From an uncultured Phocaeicola sp. (GTDB taxonomy: Bacteria; Bacteroidota; Bacteroidia; Bacteroidales; Bacteroidaceae): a stretch of 64,000 bases of DNA. Made by a program: the position numbers and the translations under genes. The notes beneath the pieces are model-generated. The model was given only the letters and a program-made list of their open reading frames with translations, did no database searches and had not been told where the DNA came from. Below, in pieces: positions 17,242-24,780 of the stretch. The stretch lies in the NCBI GenBank assembly GCA_948579315.1, contig CAPAOL010000003.1, positions 56,975 to 120,974 of the forward strand, written 5' to 3'. Position 1 is the first letter of the stretch. Each line of letters begins with the position of its first letter.

Positions 17242-18540
17242 CTATAATATTTCCTGAAGCTGGCTCAACTTCATACTGTTGGAACCTTTAATCAGAATAT
17301 AATATCCTTTCGGCTTATATCTTTCCAACGACTCTTTCAATGCAACCACATCTTTAAAATGTTCAAAGGACGGAATCACTTTGCCAAACTCCTCTCCTGC
17401 CAAAAGTACCCGGTCAAATTTACATTCATCCAGATAATCCGCAATCTTCTGATGTTCCTCATGACTGGTTTCTCCCAGTTCTTTCATATCACCCAGAATA
17501 ACCATTTTATGAGCGACATTCATCAACCGGAAATTCTCCAAAGCCGCCATCATACTGGTAGGATTCGCATTGTATGCATCAACTATCAGTTTATTATCCG
17601 TGGTTTCTGTCAATTGCGAACGGTTATTATGAGGAACATATGCCTCCAGTGCCTCACAAATCTGCCGGGACGGTACACTGAAGAACCGGCCCACCGTAAT
17701 GGCGGCCAATGCATTCTTCATGTTATAACTGCCGATAAGGTGGGTATTCACCTCGAACTTCTGTCCCTCGTGTTCCCACTCAAACGAAAGAAACGGAGCA
17801 CAAGCGCCCAGCTTGCCGCTGATATAAAGTCCCTCTCCTCCTTCCATACCATAACAAATACGGGTAAGGCCCTGAGAGATAGCTGTGAGATACTCATTGT
17901 CCTTGTCTATGAAAATAATATGCTTGCCATTGTAACGCAGATGCTCATACAACTCACCTTTAGTCTTGATGACCCCTTCAAAAGACCCGAAGCCTTCCAA
18001 ATGCGCCTTACCCACATTAGTGATCATACCGTAATCCGGTTCTACAATACGGGTCAGTGCCTTGATTTCACCCGGATGGTTCGCTCCCATCTCGATGACA
18101 GCCAGTTCATGCTCGGGAGTCAGCCTCAGCAAAGTCAGAGGAACACCGATATGGTTATTCAAGTTACCCTGTGTATAAAGCACTTCATATCTTTTTTGCA
18201 GCACTGAGGCTATCAATTCCTTGGTAGTAGTCTTCCCATTGGTTCCCGTGATGCCGATGATTCGGGTACCCATTTTATGCCGGTGATAATTAGCCAGTTC
18301 CTGCAATGCTTTCAAGCAATCGTCTACTAACAAGATACGCGGATGCCCATCGGCGGCATATTCTTTTTCATCTACTACGGCATACTGGCAACCTTTTTCC
18401 AGCGCCTGAAGCGCGTATGCATTTCCATTGAATGTTTCCCCTTTCAGAGCTATGAACATAGAGCCCTCAGGGCAGTTACGGCTGTCGGTAGTTACCTTGC
18501 CGCATTCCGTAAAACACTTATATAAAGCTGAAATATCCAT
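17242..18540 (-). CDS. murF: UDP-N-acetylmuramoyl-tripeptide--D-alanyl-D-alanine ligase
   Basis: Cytoplasmic ATP-dependent Mur ligase that adds D-Ala-D-Ala to the UDP-MurNAc tripeptide, the last soluble step of peptidoglycan precursor synthesis. Three domains are visible in 432 residues: an N-terminal UDP-binding domain (VTTDSRNCPEGSMFIALKG), a central ATPase domain with GTNGKTTTKE at 99-108, HIGVPLTLL, AVIEMGANHPGEI and TNVGKAHLEGFGS, and a C-terminal domain (VDAYNANPTSMMAALENF, ILGDMKELG). The frame extends upstream to an ATG at 18573, but a -7 element (18571-18578) overlaps that codon, and Mur ligases of this group begin close to MDIS. The ATG at 18540 is therefore chosen. The D-Ala-D-Ala substrate is made by the ddl product at 60.5 kb. 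Confidence 0.96.
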   Translation of the reverse strand: MDISALYKCFTECGKVTTDSRNCPEGSMFIALKGETFNGNAYALQALEKGCQYAVVDEKEYAADGHPRILLVDDCLKALQELANYHRHKMGTRIIGITGTNGKTTTKELIASVLQKRYEVLYTQGNLNNHIGVPLTLLRLTPEHELAVIEMGANHPGEIKALTRIVEPDYGMITNVGKAHLEGFGSFEGVIKTKGELYEHLRYNGKHIIFIDKDNEYLTAISQGLTRICYGMEGGEGLYISGKLGACAPFLSFEWEHEGQKFEVNTHLIGSYNMKNALAAITVGRFFSVPSRQICEALEAYVPHNNRSQLTETTDNKLIVDAYNANPTSMMAALENFRLMNVAHKMVILGDMKELGETSHEEHQKIADYLDECKFDRVLLAGEEFGKVIPSFEHFKDVVALKESLERYKPKGYYILIKGSNSMKLSQLQEIL

Positions 18541-18570
18541 CTTTCGCTTTGCTTTTAAATTAAGTTGCAA

Positions 18571-18578
18571 CAAAGATA
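18571..18578 (-). promoter_or_regulatory. -7 element (TATCTTTG) for murF
   Basis: TATCTTTG on the minus strand matches TAnnTTTG and would start transcription near 18564, giving a leader of about 24 bases to the ATG at 18540. It rules against the upstream start at 18573. No well-spaced -33 TTTG was found. Confidence 0.5.
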
Positions 18579-18623
18579 ACTGAAAAATAGTTCATGAAAT
18601 AACAAAAACTCAAGAATTGTGCG

Positions 18624-18631
18624 TACTTTTG
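18624..18631 (+). promoter_or_regulatory. -7 element (TACTTTTG) for folP-cdaA
   Basis: TACTTTTG on the plus strand matches TAnnTTTG 27 bases before the folP ATG, divergent from the murF promoter. No TTTG lies at the expected -33 distance. Confidence 0.5.
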
Positions 18632-18658
18632 TACGACCTAAATGACAAGCCGTAAACA

Positions 18659-19516
18659 ATGGAAACCAAAACCGTCAAATATATTAATGTTAATGGGAAA
18701 CTGATGGATCTCTCCCATCCGCAAGTAATGGGAATCCTGAATGTGACACCCGATTCTTTCTATGCCGGCAGCCGGCAGCAAACGGAAAAAGATATTATCA
18801 ACCGTACCTCCCAAATAATAGAAGAAGGAGCTTCCATCATTGATATAGGTGCCTATTCCTCACGTCCCAATGCCGAGCACATCAGCCCCGAAGAAGAGAT
18901 GCGCCGTCTGCGTACCGGACTGGAAATCATCAATCGCTATCATCCCGGTTGTGTGGTGTCCGTGGACACTTTCCGTGCGGATGTAGCCCGGATGTGTGTA
19001 GAGGAGTACGGAGTGGCAATCATCAATGACATTGCCGCCGGAGAAATGGACCCGCAGATGTTCGACATGATTGCCAGGCTGGGAGTACCTTATATTATTA
19101 TGCATATGCAAGGCACGCCGCAAAATATGCAAATGAATCCGCATTATGACAATCTGTTGAAAGAAGTCTTTCTCTATTTCTCGGAAAAAGTACAGAAATT
19201 ACGCGACTTAGGAGTAAAAGATATTATTCTGGATCCTGGTTTCGGTTTCGGAAAAACAGTGGAACATAATTACCAGTTGATGAATCATTTGGAAGAATTC
19301 AGCCTGTTCGAACTACCGTTACTGGTCGGCATATCACGTAAATCAATGATTTACAAGCTACTAGGCGGAACCCCTGATGATGCCTTGAACGGAACAACAG
19401 TGCTGGATACCATTTCCCTACTAAAAGGAGCGGATATTCTCAGAGTGCACGATGTAAAAGCTGCTGTAGAAACCGTGAAGATAGTACAGAAGATGAAAGA
19501 CTCCGCTGCCTTTTAA
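18659..19516 (+). CDS. folP: Dihydropteroate synthase
   Basis: TIM-barrel enzyme of 285 residues that condenses p-aminobenzoate with hydroxymethyl-dihydropterin diphosphate in folate synthesis; it is the target of sulfonamides. Signature motifs are all present: VMGILNVTPDSFYAGSR (about 22-38), GASIIDIGAYSSRP, VVSVDTFRADVAR, IINDIAAG, YIIMHMQGTP, ILDPGFGFGKTVEHNYQL, GISRKSMIYKLLG and the terminal RVHDVKA. Length is normal. The gene is followed 31 bp later by cdaA on the same strand and is probably cotranscribed with it. The intergenic bases are the AT-rich TTAATTTTCAATTTTTAATT type common between Bacteroides genes. Confidence 0.97.
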   Translation: METKTVKYINVNGKLMDLSHPQVMGILNVTPDSFYAGSRQQTEKDIINRTSQIIEEGASIIDIGAYSSRPNAEHISPEEEMRRLRTGLEIINRYHPGCVVSVDTFRADVARMCVEEYGVAIINDIAAGEMDPQMFDMIARLGVPYIIMHMQGTPQNMQMNPHYDNLLKEVFLYFSEKVQKLRDLGVKDIILDPGFGFGKTVEHNYQLMNHLEEFSLFELPLLVGISRKSMIYKLLGGTPDDALNGTTVLDTISLLKGADILRVHDVKAAVETVKIVQKMKDSAAF

Positions 19517-19547
19517 TTCTTAATTTTCAATTTTTAATTCTAGAAAG

Positions 19548-20312
19548 ATGTTTATTGATTTTAGTATAAAAGACCTCATCGATATCCTGCTGGTAGCCTA
19601 TCTGCTTTATCAGACTTACCGTCTGATGAAAGATTCGGGTTCTATCAATATCTTCATCGGTATCCTGGTATTTATAGGTATCTGGCTGATTGTATCTCAG
19701 GTTTTGGAAATGAAACTGCTAGGGTCTATCTTCGATAAATTGGTCAGTGTAGGTGTCCTAGCCCTGATTATTCTTTTTCAGGATGATATACGCCGGTTCC
19801 TTGTCACACTGGGCTCGCATAAACAGTTGGGACGTTTTTTCCGCTTCCTGACGGGAAACAAGCAGGAAAAGACGGAAAAAGCGGATATTATGCCGATTGT
19901 ACTTGCCTGTATGAGCATGAGCAAAGGGAAGGTGGGGGCACTGATTGTCATCGAAAAAAGTGTACCTCTGAATGACATCATCCGTACAGGAGAAATTATC
20001 AACGCCAATGTGAACCAACGACTGATAGAAAATATTTTCTTCAAAAACAGTCCATTACATGACGGAGCCATGATTATCCGCCATAAACGGATAGAAGCAG
20101 CCGGTTGTATTCTCCCGGTATCTCACGATTTGAATATCCCTAAAGAATTGGGATTAAGGCATCGGGCTGCCATGGGCGTATCGCAGGAAACAGATGCATT
20201 GGCCATTATCGTTTCAGAAGAAACAGGTGGCATATCCGTGGCTTATAAAGGACAATTCCATCTCAGACTGACTGCCGAAGAGCTGGAACGTATTCTGACA
20301 AAAGAAGACTAA
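19548..20312 (+). CDS. cdaA: Membrane diadenylate cyclase (c-di-AMP synthase)
   Basis: CdaA/DacA-type enzyme of 254 residues that joins two ATP into the second messenger cyclic di-AMP at the inner membrane. Three hydrophobic segments lie in the first 78 residues (DILLVAYLLYQTY, INIFIGILVFIGIWLIV, LVSVGVLALIILF). The DAC domain carries the catalytic DGA motif (172-174 in SPLHDGAMIIRH) and RHR (204-206 in LGLRHRAAMG), followed by SEETGGISVAYKGQ. The cdaR partner that follows cdaA in Firmicutes is absent here; pairing with folP upstream is what I recall for Bacteroidota. The 77-bp gap after it contains no clear terminator. Confidence 0.95.
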   Translation: MFIDFSIKDLIDILLVAYLLYQTYRLMKDSGSINIFIGILVFIGIWLIVSQVLEMKLLGSIFDKLVSVGVLALIILFQDDIRRFLVTLGSHKQLGRFFRFLTGNKQEKTEKADIMPIVLACMSMSKGKVGALIVIEKSVPLNDIIRTGEIINANVNQRLIENIFFKNSPLHDGAMIIRHKRIEAAGCILPVSHDLNIPKELGLRHRAAMGVSQETDALAIIVSEETGGISVAYKGQFHLRLTAEELERILTKED

Positions 20313-20389
20313 TAACCTATCCGGATTTTTACTCCACTGATTATCAATCTTAAACATAGAAATTCAACCTAGGCAACCAGTAATAAAGA

Positions 20390-21400
20390 TCAATTCAGCA
20401 TCAAACTCATATAAGGATGCTCCGCTTCCAGTAACAACCGGGTAAAACCATCCAACGTATAAGTGTGATATTTTTTTTCCGGTACTCTCTCACGAAAGCA
20501 GAAACCATCCCGTACCGTATAATAGCCGTTATTCTCCTGAATCGCTTCATCTCCCTCAATATGTATATAAAGTTCGGATGCCGGATACTTATGGGCGAAA
20601 ACCTTCAACAACTCCTCTGCACGAATAACTCTTGCCATCCCCAAAAACAAAGTATCAGCAGACGACGGAATGAAATAATCCATACGCTGTACCTTATATA
20701 TATGGGCCGCTTCATACAATAAAGTATCCTGCACCGCATCCGTATCTGCCAGCAATTCCTTTATATATAATGTATCATCCCCCATTACCGTAAATGCCAT
20801 CCCCACTATTTTATCCGCTTCCCAGGCAACCAGCAATTTGCCATTACCCAGTTTTAAATCGGCCATAATAACCAGAAAATCTTCTTTAGGATGCTGAATG
20901 CAACTCCTGCGTCCATGCATACGGGAATCAAAATAATGATAATGTTCCACACCGGGAAATTCGCATACTTCTATCCGGCAACCGGGCGCAGGGCATAATC
21001 TGTCTACCCTTACCTGCTCAACCGCATACCCAAAAACTGGAGCATATCCCGACCTGGCATAATAACCGAACAACCATTCCTCTGCAGGAATCAACGAAGC
21101 CAGCAAAACTCCATCTTCATACATACACCGATGTGTTTCCTTCAGTAGGCGTTTCATGGCTCCATGCTTCCTGTAATCCGGATGCGTACAAGCACCCGAT
21201 ATATACGAAGTAGAAATCACCTCATCACAAAAAGTCATAGGATAAGGTATCATCTGCAATGCGGAAATAATCTTTCCGTCTTCACGAATCACCCTGTTCA
21301 CTTCATCCTTATATCTCATCTTGAAATATAAGTCGGTAAACTCATCGCTATCATTGAAGCAGAGTTTCCATAATGTTTTCACTTCATCCTTTGTGGTCAT
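20390..21400 (-). CDS. GNAT family N-acetyltransferase
   Basis: Cytoplasmic protein of 336 residues. The N-terminal half is a GNAT fold: IREDGKIISALQMIPYPM, then the acetyl-CoA-binding segment YISGACTHPDYRKHGAMKRLLKE (a variant R/QxxGxG/A loop) and ASLIPAEEWLFGYYARSGYAPVFG. A second less conserved half may be another GNAT-like or sterol-carrier-like domain, as in Eis-type proteins. Its start overlaps the end of the upstream DUF2156 gene by 17 bases, so the two are translationally coupled; DUF2156 is itself a GNAT-like fold. The acyl acceptor is unknown. Confidence 0.85.
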   Translation of the reverse strand: MTTKDEVKTLWKLCFNDSDEFTDLYFKMRYKDEVNRVIREDGKIISALQMIPYPMTFCDEVISTSYISGACTHPDYRKHGAMKRLLKETHRCMYEDGVLLASLIPAEEWLFGYYARSGYAPVFGYAVEQVRVDRLCPAPGCRIEVCEFPGVEHYHYFDSRMHGRRSCIQHPKEDFLVIMADLKLGNGKLLVAWEADKIVGMAFTVMGDDTLYIKELLADTDAVQDTLLYEAAHIYKVQRMDYFIPSSADTLFLGMARVIRAEELLKVFAHKYPASELYIHIEGDEAIQENNGYYTVRDGFCFRERVPEKKYHTYTLDGFTRLLLEAEHPYMSLMLN

Positions 21401-22286
21401 TGAGCTCTGCTATACATTTCTCGAGTAAAATAACGGGCTGATAAGAAAGTTTTGCTTTGCGCAAACCTTCCAGACCAAGGTCTTCCTCGCGGTTTACATA
21501 TATATATTGTTCGTCGATATGATTTGCATATTCATAGTTAATCATGGCATACGACCCTTCTATTCCCGTATCCGCCTTTTCAACACAAGTATCCCATGTT
21601 TCATGATTGATGGGAGCACCGTATGTAAAAGCGGCAATCTTCCCGTTGACATGAAGCACGCCGCCCGTCAAACCCAACGCCTCCATATGGTTCAAGGCAT
21701 ATGTCATGGACTTACGTTCTGCCCCCAATGCCAATTGTTCCTCGCAGTTATTGGCACGACACCATTCCTCTTCCAGCTTCAAACATTCGGGAACCAGATC
21801 TGGAGTCAACGGTTTGTATTCATAATCAGGATACTGCTTCTTGAACTTGTTGATATGATTACGTTTGGCTTGAAACTTCTTTCCTTTCAAGGTTGCCAGG
21901 TCAGTACGCAAGTAGATATAATCAAAGTAATCCCGGTCTTCTGTAAAAGTGAAACGTCCGGGCATCGCCGCCTCTATGTCCGCTTTCATCCCCACGCATA
22001 CCCCCAGCATACGCAATTTTGCCCCCATCTCTTCAGCATCCTTTATCAATGCTTCAAGAACTGGTTTCACATCTCCAGTTCCGACGGGCATCATGTAGGC
22101 CAATTCTTCTCCCGCATAGAAACGCAGCAACAGGTAATTATCCATCACGGCATATTTAGTCTGGTACAGGAAAATCCAACTACACAGATTGGCAAACGAC
22201 AAGTCGCAATTACGACGCAAACTGCCTAAGGTAAAGGACTGTATCAAGTCTTTATCCGCTAAAGTTATATCTTTAAATTCTATCAT
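21384..22286 (-). CDS. DUF2156 domain protein (aminoacyl/acyl-transferase-like fold)
   Basis: Protein of 300 residues related to the C-terminal catalytic domain of bacterial phosphatidylglycerol lysyltransferases and to FemAB/GNAT enzymes. Visible features are FANLCSWIFLYQTKYAVMDNYLLLRF, YDYIYLRTDLATLKGKKFQAKRNHINKFKK (basic strip), EEWCRANN, and the C-terminal HVNGKIAAFTYGAPINHETWDTCVEKAD...YAMINYEYANHI. There is no membrane part, so it is not itself a full MprF. The frame opens at 22322, but the ATG at 22286 (MIEFKDITLADKDLI) begins at the family's usual N-terminus and is chosen. It forms an overlapping pair with the GNAT gene. Function is not known. Confidence 0.82.
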   Translation of the reverse strand: MIEFKDITLADKDLIQSFTLGSLRRNCDLSFANLCSWIFLYQTKYAVMDNYLLLRFYAGEELAYMMPVGTGDVKPVLEALIKDAEEMGAKLRMLGVCVGMKADIEAAMPGRFTFTEDRDYFDYIYLRTDLATLKGKKFQAKRNHINKFKKQYPDYEYKPLTPDLVPECLKLEEEWCRANNCEEQLALGAERKSMTYALNHMEALGLTGGVLHVNGKIAAFTYGAPINHETWDTCVEKADTGIEGSYAMINYEYANHIDEQYIYVNREEDLGLEGLRKAKLSYQPVILLEKCIAELNDHKG

Positions 22287-22489
22287 AAAATATGGGTTGC
22301 TTGTTTTCTCACCACAAATCACAGAATCTTCATTTCATTCAAAGTGACAATAGTTATCAGACTGCTGTAAGAATGCTCTGTTACTACTAAATGCGGATAG
22401 ACTTTTTATAAGCAATGCTCACCCCAATGACCATACCTATTGAAAATCAAATCAATCCTCTATAATCTGTGATGATTTTCTATATATAA

Positions 22490-22497
22490 CAAAGATA
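22490..22497 (-). promoter_or_regulatory. -7 element (TATCTTTG) upstream of the DUF2156-GNAT pair
   Basis: TATCTTTG on the minus strand matches TAnnTTTG but lacks a -33 TTTG. It would give a leader of about 200 bases to 22286. It also lies just after the lrgB stop, so the pair may be transcribed separately from lrgAB. Confidence 0.35.
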
Positions 22498-22509
22498 ACA
22501 GCTTTTTTG

Positions 22510-23205
22510 TTAAATCACACCTAATAATCTAAGAATTGTCGGTGTGAAAATCGCTGTCATAATTCCGTTCAAAGTCAATCCCAGACTAGCGTATGCTCCA
22601 TATTTCCCACTGATTTCCATTGCTGTAGAAGTACCTACCGCATGAGTAGCCGTACCCATAGAAAGACCTTGCGCAATAGGACTCCCCACATGACCTACCC
22701 GAAGTACCTTGAAGCCGAACACCGCCCCGAACAGACCGACTACCACCACAACAGCGGCCGTCAAAGACGGAATTCCTCCCGTGGCTTTCGAAACCTCCAT
22801 AGCGATAGGAGTAGTCACAGATTTAGGAGCCAATGAACAAATAATCTCCGGAGTGGCTCCCAGCAATTTGGCAATGACCACCACGGCCACCAATCCCACC
22901 AAACAACCTGCCAACTGTGAAATGACAATAGGAAGCAACTGTTTCTTTATCATCTCCAACTGCAAATAAAGTGGCACGCCCAACGCTACCACCGCTGGTT
23001 TCAACCAAAATTCAATCAGGTGACCTCCTTCATTATATGTTTCATAACTGATACCGGTAAATTTCAAAAACAGAATCAACACGGCAATGGTAAGCAGGAT
23101 CGGGTTTAACACCACCCATCCAGTCTTTTTCTGCAAGACACGTGACAAAAAAAACACCCCGAAGGTGAATGCCAGCAAAAAGAACTTATTTTCTAAATAT
23201 TCCAT
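22510..23205 (-). CDS. lrgB: LrgB/CidB family membrane protein
   Basis: Inner-membrane protein of 231 residues with about seven hydrophobic segments and the LrgB pattern: NPILLTIAVLILFLKFTGISYETYNEGG, FWLKPAVVALGVPLYLQ, CSLAPKSVTTPIAMEVSKATGG, VVVVGLFGAVFG and the GTATHAVGTSTAMEI segment. Members were first described in autolysis control and later as possible pyruvate or glycolate transporters; from memory, the plant homologue PLGG1 carries glycolate. Its start overlaps the end of lrgA by 20 bases. The next gene clockwise is pta, so a link to overflow carbon metabolism is possible but only inferred. Confidence 0.93.
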   Translation of the reverse strand: MEYLENKFFLLAFTFGVFFLSRVLQKKTGWVVLNPILLTIAVLILFLKFTGISYETYNEGGHLIEFWLKPAVVALGVPLYLQLEMIKKQLLPIVISQLAGCLVGLVAVVVIAKLLGATPEIICSLAPKSVTTPIAMEVSKATGGIPSLTAAVVVVVGLFGAVFGFKVLRVGHVGSPIAQGLSMGTATHAVGTSTAMEISGKYGAYASLGLTLNGIMTAIFTPTILRLLGVI

Positions 23206-23539
23206 TTGATTTTCTAACTAATTGGTGAACCCATCCTGTTACGACCAGTACCAAAACCGTACTGACCACTGTCGCAATTACTATCGGCCAAAACTGTGCT
23301 TCAATGACATCAAAATAAAGCATCAGTGCCACACCGGGCGGAACGAAGAAAAAGCCCAGATTAGCAACCAAGAAATCGGACAGCCCCTGCACCCATTGCA
23401 GTTTTATCCAACCCAATTTGAGAAAAAGGGTGAGTAACAGCATTCCTATAATACTGGACGGCAGCTTGATACCCGTCAAAAAAACAATCAATTCACCCAA
23501 AGCCAAACAGCCAAATAAAATGGCGCACTGACGAATCAT
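23186..23539 (-). CDS. lrgA: LrgA/CidA family membrane protein
   Basis: Small inner-membrane protein of 117 residues with four hydrophobic segments (AILFGCLALGELIVFLTGI, SSIIGMLLLTLFLKLG, DFLVANLGFFFVPPGVALML, PIVIATVVSTVLVLVVTGW). The family motif LPSSIIGMLLL and the FFVPPGVALM segment are present. It precedes and overlaps lrgB, the usual two-gene unit in which LrgA-type proteins act with LrgB in the membrane. No LytTR or LysR-type regulator, often adjacent in other phyla, is found here. Confidence 0.92.
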   Translation of the reverse strand: MIRQCAILFGCLALGELIVFLTGIKLPSSIIGMLLLTLFLKLGWIKLQWVQGLSDFLVANLGFFFVPPGVALMLYFDVIEAQFWPIVIATVVSTVLVLVVTGWVHQLVRKSNGIFRK

Positions 23540-23576
23540 ACCTTATAAATTTATTAAATACTTATTGAAAACTGCG

Positions 23577-23584
23577 CAAAGTTA
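23577..23584 (-). promoter_or_regulatory. -7 element (TAACTTTG) for lrgAB
   Basis: TAACTTTG on the minus strand matches TAnnTTTG, 38 bases before the lrgA ATG. A partial TTG at 23609-23607 gives a spacer of 22 bases, longer than usual. Confidence 0.45.
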
Positions 23585-23651
23585 AGGAAACATCCCGTTT
23601 GGTGTTCAATAACATACACTTTTAGCATACTTTAAACCAAAAATAATATTG

Positions 23652-23690
23652 ATTTTGCAATGTAGATATTGCAAAATTAGCTAATTTTGC
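23652..23690. promoter_or_regulatory. Overlapping palindromes at the pta promoter, candidate operator
   Basis: Two mutually exclusive symmetric elements share one half-site. The first pairs ATTTTGCAAT (23652-23661) with ATTGCAAAAT (23668-23677) around six bases. The second is the perfect 20-bp palindrome GCAAAATTAGCTAATTTTGC (23671-23690), which contains the -7 element TAATTTTG (23682-23689). The half-site TTTTGC/GCAAAA therefore occurs three times in 39 bp. Position across the core promoter suggests binding by a dimeric repressor or activator; the factor is unknown. Confidence 0.7.
23682..23689 (+). promoter_or_regulatory. -7 element (TAATTTTG) for pta-ackA
   Basis: TAATTTTG on the plus strand is a full match to TAnnTTTG. 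The nearest upstream TTTG (23654-23657) is 24 bases away, longer than the usual 19-21, which fits a promoter needing an activator. The leader to the pta ATG would be about 45 bases. Confidence 0.55.
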
Positions 23691-23741
23691 ATCGTGAAAA
23701 ACAACACTCGTCTTTAGAACGTACATAATTAATATATTATC

Positions 23742-24755
23742 ATGGATTTAATTTCTCAAATCGTTGAGCGCGCGAAAGCAAACAAACAGCGCATTGTTCT
23801 TCCGGAAGGAACTGAAGAACGTACTTTAAAAGCTGCCAACCAAATATTGACAGACGGTGTTGCCGACCTTATTTTATTGGGAAACCCCGATGAAATCATG
23901 AGCCTGGCTAAACAATGGGGGTTAGGGAACATCGGTAAAGCCACTATTATCGATCCCACAGACCACCCGAAAAAAGAAGAGTATGCACAATTGCTGTGCG
24001 AACTCCGCAAGAAAAAAGGTATGACCATCGAAGAGGCCCGCAAACTGGTTGTCGATCCGCTGTATCTAGGATGTCTCATTATCAAGGCTGGTGATGCCGA
24101 CGGACAGTTGGCCGGCGCACGCAACACAACAGGTAACGTACTTCGTCCCGCTTTACAGATTATCAAGACTACTCCGGGTATCACTTGCGTATCCGGTGCC
24201 ATGCTGTTGCTGACTCATGCTCCCGAATACGGAAATAACGGTGTAATCGTAATGGGTGACGTTGCTGTAACCCCGGTACCGGATGCCAACCAACTGGCTC
24301 AAATTGCAGTTTGTACCGCTCAGACCGCCAAGGCTGTTGCCGGAATTGATCCTCGCGTAGCTATGTTAAGTTTTTCAACCAAGGGTTCTGCCAAACATGA
24401 AGTGGTAGATAAAGTGGTGGAAGCTTTGGCAATCGCTAAGGAAATGGCTCCCGATTTGAAGATTGACGGTGAACTGCAAGCTGATGCAGCTTTGGTTCCG
24501 CACATCGGTGCAAGCAAAGCCCCGGGATCAGAAATTGCAGGTAAGGCAAACGTACTGGTTGTTCCTTGTCTGGAAGTAGGTAATATTTCTTATAAATTAG
24601 TAGAACGTCTGGGACACGCTACCGCTATCGGCCCGATCCTGCAAGGTATCGCTCGTCCGGTGAATGACCTGTCACGCGGTTGCTCTATCGACGATGTTTA
24701 TAAGATGATTGCCATTACTGCCAATCAAGCAATTGCCGCTAAAGAAAACAAATAA
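23742..24755 (+). CDS. pta: Phosphate acetyltransferase
   Basis: Cytoplasmic enzyme of 337 residues converting acetyl-CoA and phosphate to acetyl phosphate, the first step of acetate production from pyruvate. It is the short Pta form, with only the catalytic PTA_PTB domain and no N-terminal DRTGG or P-loop domains. Motifs: IVLPEGTEERTLKAAN, DPLYLGCLIIKAGDADGQLAGARNTTGNVLRPALQIIKTTPG, MGDVAVTPVPDANQLAQIA, RVAMLSFSTKGSAKHE and KANVLVVPCLEVGNISYKLVERL. It is followed by ackA 25 bp later, the standard pair. The promoter carries an unusual palindromic region. Confidence 0.98.
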   Translation: MDLISQIVERAKANKQRIVLPEGTEERTLKAANQILTDGVADLILLGNPDEIMSLAKQWGLGNIGKATIIDPTDHPKKEEYAQLLCELRKKKGMTIEEARKLVVDPLYLGCLIIKAGDADGQLAGARNTTGNVLRPALQIIKTTPGITCVSGAMLLLTHAPEYGNNGVIVMGDVAVTPVPDANQLAQIAVCTAQTAKAVAGIDPRVAMLSFSTKGSAKHEVVDKVVEALAIAKEMAPDLKIDGELQADAALVPHIGASKAPGSEIAGKANVLVVPCLEVGNISYKLVERLGHATAIGPILQGIARPVNDLSRGCSIDDVYKMIAITANQAIAAKENK

Positions 24756-24780
24756 TCATTCTCCAAAAAACAACAACATC

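Noticed and set aside
17359..18207. 282-codon plus-strand frame opposite murF
   Set aside because: Antisense shadow of a conserved essential gene; no motif and no promoter.
21507..22229. 240-codon plus-strand frame opposite the DUF2156 gene
   Set aside because: Shadow frame with Cys/His/Phe-rich composition typical of reversed coding DNA.
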